The notes: generated by a model from the letters alone, not told the origin. A stretch of DNA of 10,355 nt from Candidatus Methanophagales archaeon ANME-1-THS (GCA_004212135.1 RXIE01000136.1:1-10355), one strand, 5' to 3'. Counted from the stretch's first letter, positions 1 to 6,773 are shown. Program-made: numbers and translations.

Positions 1-1
1 C

Positions 2-268
2 CGCTGTTCTTATGAATACTGAGTCGAGGAGATGACGCGCTACTTCAAGGGAATTGCACGCGAAGAACATGGACGGACTCTTGTGGTGGAGCCCACGGTC
101 GTGGTCGAGGTGAAATTCGGTGAGATCCAGAGGAGTTCGCTCTATGAAGCGGGCTATGCACTCCGATTTCCACGCATCAAGCGGATACGATGGGACCTCG
201 CAGTCGATGAGATCGATTCGATCGAGACGGTTGAAAAGATCTTCAGGAGACAGAAGAGAAGCGCTTAA
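2..268 (+). pseudogene. C-terminal fragment of ATP-dependent DNA ligase, frame broken near the window edge
   Basis: The readable part (ATG at 32 to the stop at 268, 78 codons) matches the end of the OB-fold domain of archaeal/bacterial ATP-dependent DNA ligases (LigB/LigD type), which seal nicks in DNA. Characteristic stretches are EEHGRTLVVEPTVVVEV, then EIQRS, YALRFPRIKRIR, and a closing acidic/arginine helix ending IFRRQK. This is only the last sixth or so of a usual ligase of roughly 550 residues. The same frame contains TGA at 20-22, four codons before the ATG. Reading the overlapping frame from position 3 up to base 23 and then shifting back one base would join the sequence without a stop, so a one-base deletion or sequencing error is possible. 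Only 31 bases lie upstream, so a decayed gene, an assembly error and a split gene cannot be told apart. The family call is firm; the broken status is moderate. Confidence 0.65.
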
Positions 269-309
269 GCGTTCACGGACTTCCGGGTTGAGCATACAAT
301 TTGATAAGA

Positions 310-317
310 TTTAAATA
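310..317 (+). promoter_or_regulatory. TATA box for the MFS transporter gene
   Basis: TTTAAATA lies 69 bases before the chosen ATG at 379. A transcript start about 25 bases downstream would give a leader of roughly 40 bases that includes the GGGGTGA ribosome site at 364-370. The run between ligase and transporter is otherwise pyrimidine-rich (about 321-343). Confidence 0.6.
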
Positions 318-378
318 CCGTTCGTTCTTTTTCTATCTCCATCCAGTACAATGAGCGTGGAGAGGGGTGAGACGGAGA

Positions 379-1587
379 ATGGCTGAAGAATTTAAAAGAT
401 GGATGCTGGTTGCGGTGGGGTTGCTGATCAACCTCTGTCTCGGCGCGATCTATGCGTTCAGCGTCTTTAGAGTTCCTTTAGAAACAACGTTTACTATCAG
501 TGCAACGCAGAGCGGTTTGCCGTTTCTCGTCTTTCTCGCTGCTTTTGCGCTCGCGATGCCTCTTGGCGGTACTATAATACAGAAATGGGGTCCAATGAAA
601 ACGACGATGCTTGGCGGCATTCTCGTCGGTGCAGGCTGGATTTTAGCGAGCTTTGCTCCTACCATCGAGATGCTTGCAATTTTATACGGTCTCATTGGCG
701 GATCTGGTGTCGGAATCGCATACGGATGTCCGATTTCGGTCTCCGCGAAATGGTTCCCCGATCGGGCTGGATTGGCAATAGGGTTAACTGTGGGAGGATT
801 TGGCTTATCTGCGTTGATCACCGCACCCCTCATAAAGGCATTGATAAGCTCTGTGGGCGTTATGAGCACGTTCTTGTATCTGGGTATCGCGTTCCTGATT
901 CTGATCATCATGTTGGCGCTTCCCTTGCGATTTCCACCAGAAGGATGGAAACCTTCAGGATGGACGCCAACTCCGAAGCAGGTTGCATCAGCAGTCGAAC
1001 TGAAGCGAAATGAAATGATACGGACCCCCACTTTTTACGCACTCTGGCTCACCTATACGATCGGCTGCCTGGCCGGCTTGATGGCGATTGGAATAGCCGC
1101 ACCATTTGGAACTCAGGTTGCAAAGCTTTCAGCGGGGATGGCCGCTCTGGCAGTTTCGGTATTTGCGATCTTCAATTTTGCGGGAAGACCTTTGTATGGC
1201 TGGCTCACTGATAAGCTCACGCCACGGTACGCGGCAATGATCACCTTTATTCTGATAGTGACTGCATCAGGTGCGTTATATTATGGAGGGGAAGGGAATC
1301 TTCTGCTTTACTTCGTCGGGTTCTGCATATTATGGCTCAATCTTGGGGGGTGGCTCGCAATCGCTCCAACTGCAACGAAGATATTCTTTGGAACGAAGAC
1401 GTATGGCGAGAATTATGGGCTGGTCTTTACGGCATATGGCGCGGGGGCAATTTTAGGAACAATGTCTTCGGGGATCTTGAAAGATATGACCGGAACCTAT
1501 CTGTCGGTATTCCCCGTCGTTATGGCGCTCGCTCTTATGGGACTCGTGATCGCGGGTATTGCGCTGAGACCCGTGAAGAGCGCATGA
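379..1587 (+). CDS. Major facilitator superfamily transporter, oxalate/formate antiporter (OFA) family
   Basis: A 402-residue inner-membrane carrier with about twelve hydrophobic helices, the usual OFA length. Helix 1 carries the family pattern INLCLGAIYAFSVFRVPL (about 17-34). A motif-A-like loop GGTIIQKWGP lies at 63-72, and the typical WFPDRAGLAIGLTVGGFG at 125-142. A long cytoplasmic loop (about 185-215) separates the halves, and the second half has NFAGRPLYGWLTDKL at 266-280. Known OxlT uses an Arg in helix 8 and a Lys in helix 11. By my alignment the Arg survives (R270), but the Lys position appears to be Tyr (TAYGAG, 351-356), so oxalate is not a safe substrate; another organic anion is as likely. 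The open frame begins with GTG at 367, but ATG at 379 is preferred because GGGGTGA at 364-370 sits 8 bases before it. It is monocistronic with its own TATA box. Family is certain, substrate unknown. Confidence 0.9.
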   Translation: MAEEFKRWMLVAVGLLINLCLGAIYAFSVFRVPLETTFTISATQSGLPFLVFLAAFALAMPLGGTIIQKWGPMKTTMLGGILVGAGWILASFAPTIEMLAILYGLIGGSGVGIAYGCPISVSAKWFPDRAGLAIGLTVGGFGLSALITAPLIKALISSVGVMSTFLYLGIAFLILIIMLALPLRFPPEGWKPSGWTPTPKQVASAVELKRNEMIRTPTFYALWLTYTIGCLAGLMAIGIAAPFGTQVAKLSAGMAALAVSVFAIFNFAGRPLYGWLTDKLTPRYAAMITFILIVTASGALYYGGEGNLLLYFVGFCILWLNLGGWLAIAPTATKIFFGTKTYGENYGLVFTAYGAGAILGTMSSGILKDMTGTYLSVFPVVMALALMGLVIAGIALRPVKSA

Positions 1588-1666
1588 CCAATCACGCATA
1601 GATTTAAAATTCTTCCCCTTGTGCATCCTCGAATACGTGGTTGGTATCCCCACGCATGCTAAAAAA

Positions 1667-1672
1667 TTATAT
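1667..1672 (+). promoter_or_regulatory. TATA box for the coiled-coil/PRC-barrel gene pair
   Basis: TTATAT, preceded by a run of six A (1661-1666), predicts a transcript start near 1695. A perfect Shine-Dalgarno-like AGGTGAT follows at 1705-1711. An imperfect inverted repeat (CGTGG 1636-1640, CCACG 1650-1654, with GCAT/ATGC arms outside) lies directly upstream and could be an operator. Confidence 0.5.
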
Positions 1673-1740
1673 GTGTAGAAAGCCTTAAATGAAAGAAGAA
1701 CGATAGGTGATATAACTTTTTGGGGGGAAGGGTTGTAGCG

Positions 1741-2646
1741 ATGGTGGAGAAATTCAATGAAAGGGCAAATGCGTTAGCTACCGAATATTGGCGATTGAAA
1801 GAGATAACTGCCGAAAAAACAGGTGAGAAGAGGTTAGAAGAGATAGAGAAGCTATTAGAAACGGGTATTGGGGGTAAGTTACAGGAAAATTTGGAAGCAG
1901 AAGCGAAACGGCTAAGACAAGAGGTGGAAAATAAAAGCAACGCATTAATGAGGCTTGAAGAGGTTAAAAAAGAGATATTGGAGCTCACAGCGGAATTAGC
2001 CCCAAACTTGGACCTCTTTGACGAGAGCCTCTTTCCCTATGATAGCGACCATGAGCCGATTTATGAAGAGTATTTCACCGCGCTTACCAACATCTTTTTT
2101 GGTACGCCCGCTCCGCGTATCCAATTTAAAGTAGCCACGATCTCTCCTGAGGGCATAAAAGTGCTTACATCGGGCGATAACTCGCCGTTCAAAGTCCTGG
2201 GGTATACACTCATGATTATTCAAGAGACGGCGAAGAAGATGCTCGGCATCGAGAATAAGATCGACAAGAGCTGTCTGCGGCTTAAGCAAAATGAGTACGC
2301 GCTCATCGCGTTACAGATCCTGCACAAGGAAGGGCGGCAACTGGAGCTGAAGGAGCTCAAAGAGATTGCACACCGCGAGGATAAGGAGTATAAAGAGCTG
2401 GTCAGCGATGTGTATGATAAAGAGCTGGTCAATAGTGTTGCCTATCTCCTGAGCACCGAATGGGAATATGGGCTGGTGAAGGAAAACAATGGTAAATATG
2501 AAATGACGGACTTCGGTGAATGGGTATGGAACCTCTGTAATGTCGAAGCGAGCAAGGGTGAGGGGAGGAGAGGGGAAAAAGGTGCTTCTAAATCGAGCTT
2601 AGATCTGCACCGGCTTTTAAAGTTTATAAAGAAAGAAGGTACATAA
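1741..2646 (+). CDS. Unknown protein: N-terminal coiled coil, C-terminal winged-helix-like region
   Basis: A 301-residue soluble protein that I do not recognise. Residues about 1-85 are highly charged with heptad-like spacing (EKTGEKRLEEIEKLLE and following) and should form a coiled coil. A middle alpha/beta part (about 95-170) follows, containing IQFKVATISPEG. The end (about 185-285) alternates helices and a likely wing (EWEYGLVKENNGKYEMTDFG), resembling a winged helix. No signal peptide or membrane segment is seen. ATG at 1741 is chosen, but an in-frame TTG at 1720 is a serious rival: AGGTGAT at 1705-1711 sits 8 bases before it, whereas the ATG has only a G-rich run upstream. The gene is 8 bases from the PRC-barrel gene, so the two are almost certainly co-transcribed. 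A DNA-binding or scaffolding role is possible but unproven. Confidence 0.8.
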   Translation: MVEKFNERANALATEYWRLKEITAEKTGEKRLEEIEKLLETGIGGKLQENLEAEAKRLRQEVENKSNALMRLEEVKKEILELTAELAPNLDLFDESLFPYDSDHEPIYEEYFTALTNIFFGTPAPRIQFKVATISPEGIKVLTSGDNSPFKVLGYTLMIIQETAKKMLGIENKIDKSCLRLKQNEYALIALQILHKEGRQLELKELKEIAHREDKEYKELVSDVYDKELVNSVAYLLSTEWEYGLVKENNGKYEMTDFGEWVWNLCNVEASKGEGRRGEKGASKSSLDLHRLLKFIKKEGT

Positions 2647-2654
2647 ACGAAGAG

Positions 2655-3359
2655 ATGGTCTGGAAGAAGCGAAGGAAAGAGGAGAAGGAGAAAGTAATTG
2701 CGTACCTTAGATCCAGATTATTCCCGTGGAATTTCATCTTCGAGGAAGTTGAAGAGGATGCGCTCAAACACTTCATCCCCTACGCGATTCAGATGTGTGA
2801 GGCGAAGGGGATCGATACGAGTACCGTGAGTAAAGAAGAGGCAAAAGAGGTGATCGCGAAGGAAGTGAAAGAGGCAGTGAATGATTATCTCTTCGATTTG
2901 AGGGAGAAGGAGATGATAAAGATGCATGGTGAATTCGCAGCCGTCTATCCTTTTGCCTTCTCGCAGTGTTTAGCGTATACCATTTTGTACCGGCTGGGGC
3001 TCGAGATGGGAGATGCGGTGGATGTCAAAGCGTTAAGTGAATTATTGGGGGTGGATATCCATGAGATCGCAAACAAAGAGTTCCTCATCGGGGACTTGAT
3101 AGCAAAACGGGGAACTAAATCGGTGAAGATGTTTGGGCGCTCTATTTTGGATAAAAAAGTCATAACGGCGGATGGCGAATATCTGGGAAGTGTCGGTGAT
3201 ATCCTTTTTGCTCAGGAAACCGGGCAGGTGGAGGGATTGCTGGTGAGTCACCGAAGAGGCTCGGAAGCGATGAAAAGCCGGATATCTATGGACGATGTGC
3301 GGTTGAATATGTACAGTAAGAATATAGTCCTCAAGTCAGCAAATTATGCTAAAAAATGA
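2655..3359 (+). CDS. Helical protein with C-terminal PRC-barrel domain
   Basis: A 234-residue protein. Residues 1-150 are mostly helical: a basic start (WKKRRKEEKEK), a segment FPWNFIFEEVEEDALKHF, and a charged helix at about 55-90. Residues about 157-227 read as a PRC-barrel: MFGRSILDKKVITADGEYLG, then VGDILFAQETGQVEGLLVS, a basic loop, and a closing strand NIVLKSA. PRC-barrels are small beta barrels used in RNA processing (RimM), photosystems and, in haloarchaea, division proteins CdpB1/CdpB2 that connect SepF with the division ring. CdpB proteins are little more than the barrel, so this longer protein is not a plain CdpB. It follows the coiled-coil gene by 8 bases and precedes a CetZ gene that has its own TATA box. 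No membrane segment or signal peptide is seen. The domain call is good; the role is unknown. Confidence 0.82.
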   Translation: MVWKKRRKEEKEKVIAYLRSRLFPWNFIFEEVEEDALKHFIPYAIQMCEAKGIDTSTVSKEEAKEVIAKEVKEAVNDYLFDLREKEMIKMHGEFAAVYPFAFSQCLAYTILYRLGLEMGDAVDVKALSELLGVDIHEIANKEFLIGDLIAKRGTKSVKMFGRSILDKKVITADGEYLGSVGDILFAQETGQVEGLLVSHRRGSEAMKSRISMDDVRLNMYSKNIVLKSANYAKK

Positions 3360-3373
3360 GATGAATCGAAAGT

Positions 3374-3382
3374 TTTATATAA
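3374..3382 (+). promoter_or_regulatory. TATA box for the first CetZ gene
   Basis: TTTATATAA begins 14 bases after the PRC-barrel gene stops. The predicted transcript start near 3405 would give a purine-rich leader of about 70 bases. A second weaker candidate (TTTTTATAG, about 3443-3451) lies closer to the start codon. The ribosome site is GGGAGGGG at 3466-3473, four bases before ATG. Confidence 0.6.
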
Positions 3383-3477
3383 TGCTGTTCTCTTTTGGAG
3401 AAGATAGGAGGAGCTATTAGGAGAATCGGGGGAAGAAACGTGGTTTTTATAGCTGAAGGAAGAAAGGGAGGGGTAAA

Positions 3478-4629
3478 ATGCGGATATTCGTGATAGGTTT
3501 TGGGCAGGCAGGCGGGAGAGTCGCGGACACCTTTGTCGATTATGCGCGGAGGACCGGGCAGAATTTTGTGGTTCGCGCCCTGGCGATCAATACCGCGCGG
3601 TCCGATTTGATGGGTATGAAGTACATACCGATGGAGGACCGTTTGCTCATCGGCGAGGCGCTCACGAAGGGGCATGGCATCGGGGCGGACAACGAATTAG
3701 GCGCGACGGTCGCTACTGATGAGGTTTATACGATCCAGAGTGCGATTGATAAGCGAGGGACACATCAGGTTGACGCCTTCCTGATAATCGCAGGTCTAGG
3801 GGGCGGTACAGGGTCAGGAGGCGCGCCTGTATTAGCGCGGAGACTGAAGAAGCTCTACGAAGAACCGGTTTATGGGCTCGGGATATTACCGTCGAAGGAT
3901 GAAGGGAGCTTATATTCGCTCAATGCTGCGAGGAGCCTGAAGACCTTCGTGAATGAGGTCGACAACCTTTTCCTCTTCGATAACGATGCGTGGAAGCGAG
4001 GTGGTGAGAGTATAAAAGAAGCATTCATAGACATCAACGAAGAGATTGTGCGGAGATTCGGGATTCTGTTTGGTGCGGGTGAATCAAATGAGGTGGGTCA
4101 GTTGGTCGTCGATGCGGCTGAGGTGATCAATACCCTGAAAGGGGGTGGAATATCCACGATCGGCTATGCATCGGAAGAGATCGAGAATAAGGGCTTCTTC
4201 AAGAAGTTCTTTGGTAAAAAAGGTACGGTAGACGATCTGGAGACGGTGACGAGGATCACCTCGCTCGTGAGACGAGCTGTTGCGGGTCGATTAACGATAC
4301 CCTGTGATGTGACCACTGCGGAGAAGGCATTGATCATCGCTGCGGGACCACCCAATGAGCTCAACAGAAAAGGCATTGAGAAGTCAAAGGTGCGGATCGA
4401 GGAGATGATCAGGGGAAAAGAGGTGCGGGGCGGTGATTTCCCGCTACCGAAGGGGCAGCATGTCTCAGCGATCGTGCTCTTCGCGGGCGTATCAGATATC
4501 CCGAGGATAAAAGAGTTACAGGAGATCGGTGCAGAGGCGCAAGAGAAGATCAAAGTGGTATCAAGCGAGAAAGAGAAAGAATACAAAGAGCTGCTCGATT
4601 CCAACGGTGCGATCAAGCCGTTGTTCTGA
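3478..4629 (+). CDS. cetZ: CetZ tubulin/FtsZ-superfamily GTPase, copy 1
   Basis: A 383-residue cytoskeletal GTPase of the CetZ group, which in haloarchaea controls cell shape and motility and is distinct from division FtsZ. The nucleotide-binding loop reads GFGQAGGRVAD (7-17), followed by AINTARSDL (36-44) and GHGIGADNELGA (65-76). The tubulin signature GLGGGTGSGG is at 106-115. The CetZ-type sequences PVYGLGILP (130-138), FDNDAW (167-172) and VVDAAEVINTLKGGGIST (210-227) are present; the last holds the T7 loop whose acidic residues (D212, E215) complete the GTPase site of the next subunit. The second domain ends with HVSAIVLFAGVSDIPRIKELQ (328-348), a short charged stretch and a terminal KPLF. 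The length is typical of the family and no key residue is missing. It heads a probable operon with the surface-protein gene 16 bases downstream. Copy 2 lies 3.4 kb away. Confidence 0.96.
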   Translation: MRIFVIGFGQAGGRVADTFVDYARRTGQNFVVRALAINTARSDLMGMKYIPMEDRLLIGEALTKGHGIGADNELGATVATDEVYTIQSAIDKRGTHQVDAFLIIAGLGGGTGSGGAPVLARRLKKLYEEPVYGLGILPSKDEGSLYSLNAARSLKTFVNEVDNLFLFDNDAWKRGGESIKEAFIDINEEIVRRFGILFGAGESNEVGQLVVDAAEVINTLKGGGISTIGYASEEIENKGFFKKFFGKKGTVDDLETVTRITSLVRRAVAGRLTIPCDVTTAEKALIIAAGPPNELNRKGIEKSKVRIEEMIRGKEVRGGDFPLPKGQHVSAIVLFAGVSDIPRIKELQEIGAEAQEKIKVVSSEKEKEYKELLDSNGAIKPLF

Positions 4630-4645
4630 GCGAGGAGAAGAAAGG

Positions 4646-5485
4646 GTGGTAACCTTGAATATTCACCGCAGCTCTCTATTGATTGGACTGGCCATTGTGG
4701 CAGTTTCTGTGCTGGCTCTCAGTATACCAGTATGCGGAGCGAAAGAGTTTGTTACCGTCGAATCGGTGGATCTAATCTGTGAGACGGTATACGGGACTGA
4801 TATGATCAAGAACGGCAGCCAGGTCTCGATAAAAGTGGTGTTAAGCAACTTTAGCAAGGAGATAGAAGGATATACCGAACTCATATTCTATTCAGATCCT
4901 CGCCTGGGAGTTCCCTATCCTGGTGTCTCTATTGACGGAATACCGAAAGCATACCCCTTTATTATCGATCCTCGAACAGCGCAGAAGGTGACGGTCACGA
5001 TGATTGCGAATGCACCCGAAGTGAATAAGCGAACCGAGGAACCCATTGTCTTCTTGAATATCACACAGAAGATAAAAGAGCAGTATCCGGTGCATGAGAT
5101 AAAAAGGCATGTGAGTTCAGAGGCAATAGAAGATGCAATCGCAGCGGTCAATACTGCAAAAACTGAGCTAGAGAAAGCGCAAGAGGCGATTGCAAACGCA
5201 ACCGAAGCGGGCATTAATGTCGCGGATGCGAAGAAGACCTTTGCACTGGCGAATGAACATCTGAACAATTCCCAGTCGCTCTATAACGAAGGCAGACCTG
5301 AGCAGGCGTTATTAGAAGCTCAACTGGCAATAGATTCCGCTAAAGAGGCGAAAGGCGAAGCAGAAGCGGCAATTGGGGGCAAAACGAAGGGAAATATCAC
5401 GCTCGTCGTCGCCGTAGTCGTGATTGCCGTTGTGGCATTTCTGGTGTTGACCAAAAAAAGGCGGAAAAAGCGGAAGATCTATTAA
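4646..5485 (+). CDS. Signal-peptide, single-pass surface protein with helical hairpin and basic cytoplasmic tail
   Basis: A 279-residue type I membrane protein that I cannot assign to a named family. Residues about 11-31 form a hydrophobic signal peptide with likely cleavage after A32. A probable beta-sandwich ectodomain follows (about 35-155), then an Ala/Glu-rich helical hairpin (about 158-243; AIAAVNTAKTELEKAQEAI and a second A-rich helix). A transmembrane helix follows (about 251-268), ending in KKRRKKRKIY, which should stop transfer and lie inside the cell. Six N-glycosylation sequons (N56, N68, N138, N184, N207, N250) are all on the predicted outer side. GTG at 4646 has GAGGAG (4632-4637) 8 bases upstream; TTG at 4655 after GGGTGGT is the alternative. 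The short gap to cetZ suggests translation from one message, so the tail could contact CetZ filaments; this is inference only. Confidence 0.8.
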   Translation: MVTLNIHRSSLLIGLAIVAVSVLALSIPVCGAKEFVTVESVDLICETVYGTDMIKNGSQVSIKVVLSNFSKEIEGYTELIFYSDPRLGVPYPGVSIDGIPKAYPFIIDPRTAQKVTVTMIANAPEVNKRTEEPIVFLNITQKIKEQYPVHEIKRHVSSEAIEDAIAAVNTAKTELEKAQEAIANATEAGINVADAKKTFALANEHLNNSQSLYNEGRPEQALLEAQLAIDSAKEAKGEAEAAIGGKTKGNITLVVAVVVIAVVAFLVLTKKRRKKRKIY

Positions 5486-5535
5486 CTAACTAACCATCGA
5501 GGAGCGCAAAAGCGTTAGATGGACGTGCGCATTAC

Positions 5536-5814
5536 ATGGCTCCCCAGATAAGCTATCACCCCAATGCATACTTAGAGCGCCGGAAAAATGTCCGCCGGGG
5601 ATTACAGGCAAGAACAAAGATACTCGCGGTAATGGATAGCACTCAACCGCTTACGGTAAAAGAGATCTCTGAATTAGCTGGTTTAAGTTATGCTGCTTCC
5701 CTTCATCACCTCCGCTTGCTGGAGGACGAACGAATCACGAAGCGTAAGGGGAAGAAGCCATTTGGATGGAAGAGGACAGGAAGAGGCCAGAAGAGCCTTG
5801 AGCAATTAACCTGA
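5536..5814 (+). CDS. Small winged-helix DNA-binding protein (ArsR-like)
   Basis: A 92-residue basic protein consisting almost wholly of one winged helix. After a basic lead (ERRKNVRRGLQARTKIL), the helix-turn-helix lies at about 38-63: LTVKEISELAGLSYAASLHH, with the recognition helix AASLHHLRLLEDE. The likely wing ITKRKGKKPFGWKRTGRG runs to about residue 84. No metal-binding cysteines of the classical ArsR type are present. The gene lies 50 bases after the surface-protein gene on the same strand. No Shine-Dalgarno sequence is obvious before the ATG, and no strong TATA box is seen in the gap, so it could be read through from cetZ or use a weak promoter. It is a candidate transcription regulator of its neighbours, but nothing in the sequence identifies its operator. 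Confidence 0.82.
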   Translation: MAPQISYHPNAYLERRKNVRRGLQARTKILAVMDSTQPLTVKEISELAGLSYAASLHHLRLLEDERITKRKGKKPFGWKRTGRGQKSLEQLT

Positions 5815-5866
5815 AGACGTTTTGCGGCTGAAGGTTGAGTGCCCCTTTTAAGGACGTGCGTGTAGC

Positions 5867-5886
5867 ACCTCTTTATTTCCAGAGGT
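5867..5886. repeat. Inverted repeat just upstream of the tRNA promoter
   Basis: ACCTCT (5867-5872) and AGAGGT (5881-5886) are perfect reverse complements separated by eight bases. The right arm touches the TATA-like sequence, so a bound protein would compete with transcription initiation. A chance occurrence of a 6-bp repeat is also quite possible. Confidence 0.35.
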
Positions 5887-5891
5887 TATAT
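5886..5891 (+). promoter_or_regulatory. TATA-like box for tRNA-Ser and the following gene
   Basis: TTATAT lies 39 bases before the mature tRNA 5' end. A transcript start near 5912-5916 would leave a short 5' leader for RNase P. A second AT stretch (GTATATC, 5893-5899) immediately follows. Confidence 0.45.
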
Positions 5892-5924
5892 GGTATATCA
5901 GCGAGGAGGCAAGCACCTGGTACT

Positions 5925-6009
5925 GTCGGGATAGCCAAGTGGTTAAGGCGGTGGGTTGCTAACCCACTTCCCCTCACGGGGAGCGAGGGTTCGAATCCCT
6001 CTCCCGGCG
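5925..6009 (+). tRNA. tRNA-Ser (GCT anticodon)
   Basis: An 85-base cloverleaf. The acceptor stem GTCGGGA (5925-5931) pairs with TCCCGGC (6002-6008) with one G-U wobble, and the discriminator is G (6009), as expected for serine. The D stem is GCC/GGC (5934-5936, 5947-5949) with GTGG in the loop. The anticodon stem GTGGG/CCCAC (5951-5955, 5963-5967) closes the loop TTGCTAA, giving anticodon GCT for AGC/AGU codons. A long class II variable arm (TCCCC/GGGGA, 5969-5982) is typical of tRNA-Ser. The T arm GAGGG/CCCTC (5985-5989, 5997-6001) encloses TTCGAAT. CCA is not encoded, and no intron is present. The next gene's ATG begins three bases after the discriminator. Confidence 0.97.
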
Positions 6010-6012
6010 CTT

Positions 6013-6699
6013 ATGTTCAACCCCGTCTTATTCCTCTATGAGCTACTTCTGAGAAGAGAAGTTGCAAGAACTCCCATACCGGTGAATCATCTTCTTCTGG
6101 TCATTGATGATACCGACCTCCTCGCCGACACCGGGGGAATGGAACGGTTACGCTCCTTCACCAGGTGGTGCCACAGCCTGAAGATACCTCTGGTTAGCGT
6201 TTATATCAGCGTTATCCAGGACCGGCTCGATAGCAGCTTGTTTGAACGAGTGTATGCCCACCTCAAAGAAGAGCTACCCCGATTGTTGAGTAAAGAGAAG
6301 ACATCGCTCGTGCTCTATGCGGATGATTCAGAGCCTGAAGCCGGGTATGCGAAGATCATCGGAGCGGGTGATACCGAACAGAAGCTATACATCTCACTGG
6401 GGTTTACCGGGAGGCGAGAGCTCACGAAGGCGGTACAGGAGATCGCGAAGAAGGTACAGAGAGGCGAGCTCGAGCCTGAAGCGGTTGATGAGAAACTGAT
6501 CGAATCAGAGTTGATCTTCAAATCAGAACCTGACCTCGTCATCAGATCTGGAGCCACCCGTTTAACTGATTTCCTGATCTGGCAATCGGTCTATACCGAA
6601 TTTTACTTTACCGATGTGAACTGGGCGCAATTCAGAAAGATAGACCTCTTGAGGGCTATCAGGGACTTTAAAATGCGGGAGAGGCGGTTTGGGCGCTGA
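6013..6699 (+). CDS. cis-prenyltransferase (UppS-family) homologue with degenerate N-terminal active site
   Basis: A 228-residue relative of (di)trans,polycis-polyprenyl diphosphate synthase, which makes the long lipid carrier for glycosylation. The C-terminal half is conserved: FTGRREL (131-137), DLVIRSGATRLTDFLIWQS (174-192), YTEFYFTDVNW (194-204) and the closing MRERRFG (221-227). These retain the RxG, arginine and glutamate positions used for isopentenyl diphosphate and Mg binding. The N-terminal P-loop, normally MDGN(G/R)RWA, reads IDDTDLLA (31-38). The first Asp aligns, but the Asn, Arg and Trp are lost. The GHxxG segment and the STENW-type segment (here SVIQD, 66-70) are also altered. 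The ATG at 6013 is favoured because FLYELLLRRE matches the usual family N-terminus. No ribosome site exists, since the tRNA ends three bases upstream. It is probably a non-catalytic or partner subunit, as in Nus1/NgBR-type and heteromeric archaeal enzymes; this is inference. Confidence 0.85.
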   Translation: MFNPVLFLYELLLRREVARTPIPVNHLLLVIDDTDLLADTGGMERLRSFTRWCHSLKIPLVSVYISVIQDRLDSSLFERVYAHLKEELPRLLSKEKTSLVLYADDSEPEAGYAKIIGAGDTEQKLYISLGFTGRRELTKAVQEIAKKVQRGELEPEAVDEKLIESELIFKSEPDLVIRSGATRLTDFLIWQSVYTEFYFTDVNWAQFRKIDLLRAIRDFKMRERRFGR

Positions 6700-6773
6700 A
6701 TAAGCGCTCGAAGGGCGGATGCTCCCGAGCACGAAATCGCATTGGGTCAGGACTTAAAGGTCTCATTATTTAT

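Noticed and set aside
1..40. The first bases resemble the 3' end of the cetZ copies (CCGCTGTTCT against CCGTTGTTCT, with CGAGGAGA further on), suggesting a third CetZ tail.
   Set aside because: About ten matching bases at a window edge, with a 10-base gap before the next match, is within chance; the ligase tail explains the region better.
5486..5535. Possible hairpin GCGC-AAAA-GCG before the winged-helix gene.
   Set aside because: The stem is only three or four base pairs.
5521..5860. Repeated GGACGTGCG at 5521 and 5852, flanking the winged-helix gene.
   Set aside because: Nine bases without extension or symmetry; too weak to call an operator or attachment site.
5925..6009. tRNA-Ser as an integration site for a mobile element.
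   Set aside because: No integrase gene is in the window and I saw no duplicated tRNA 3' end elsewhere in it.
5835..6041. Open frames running through the tRNA-Ser gene, including a start at 5956 for the prenyltransferase.
   Set aside because: They translate tRNA sequence; the family N-terminus matches from 6013.
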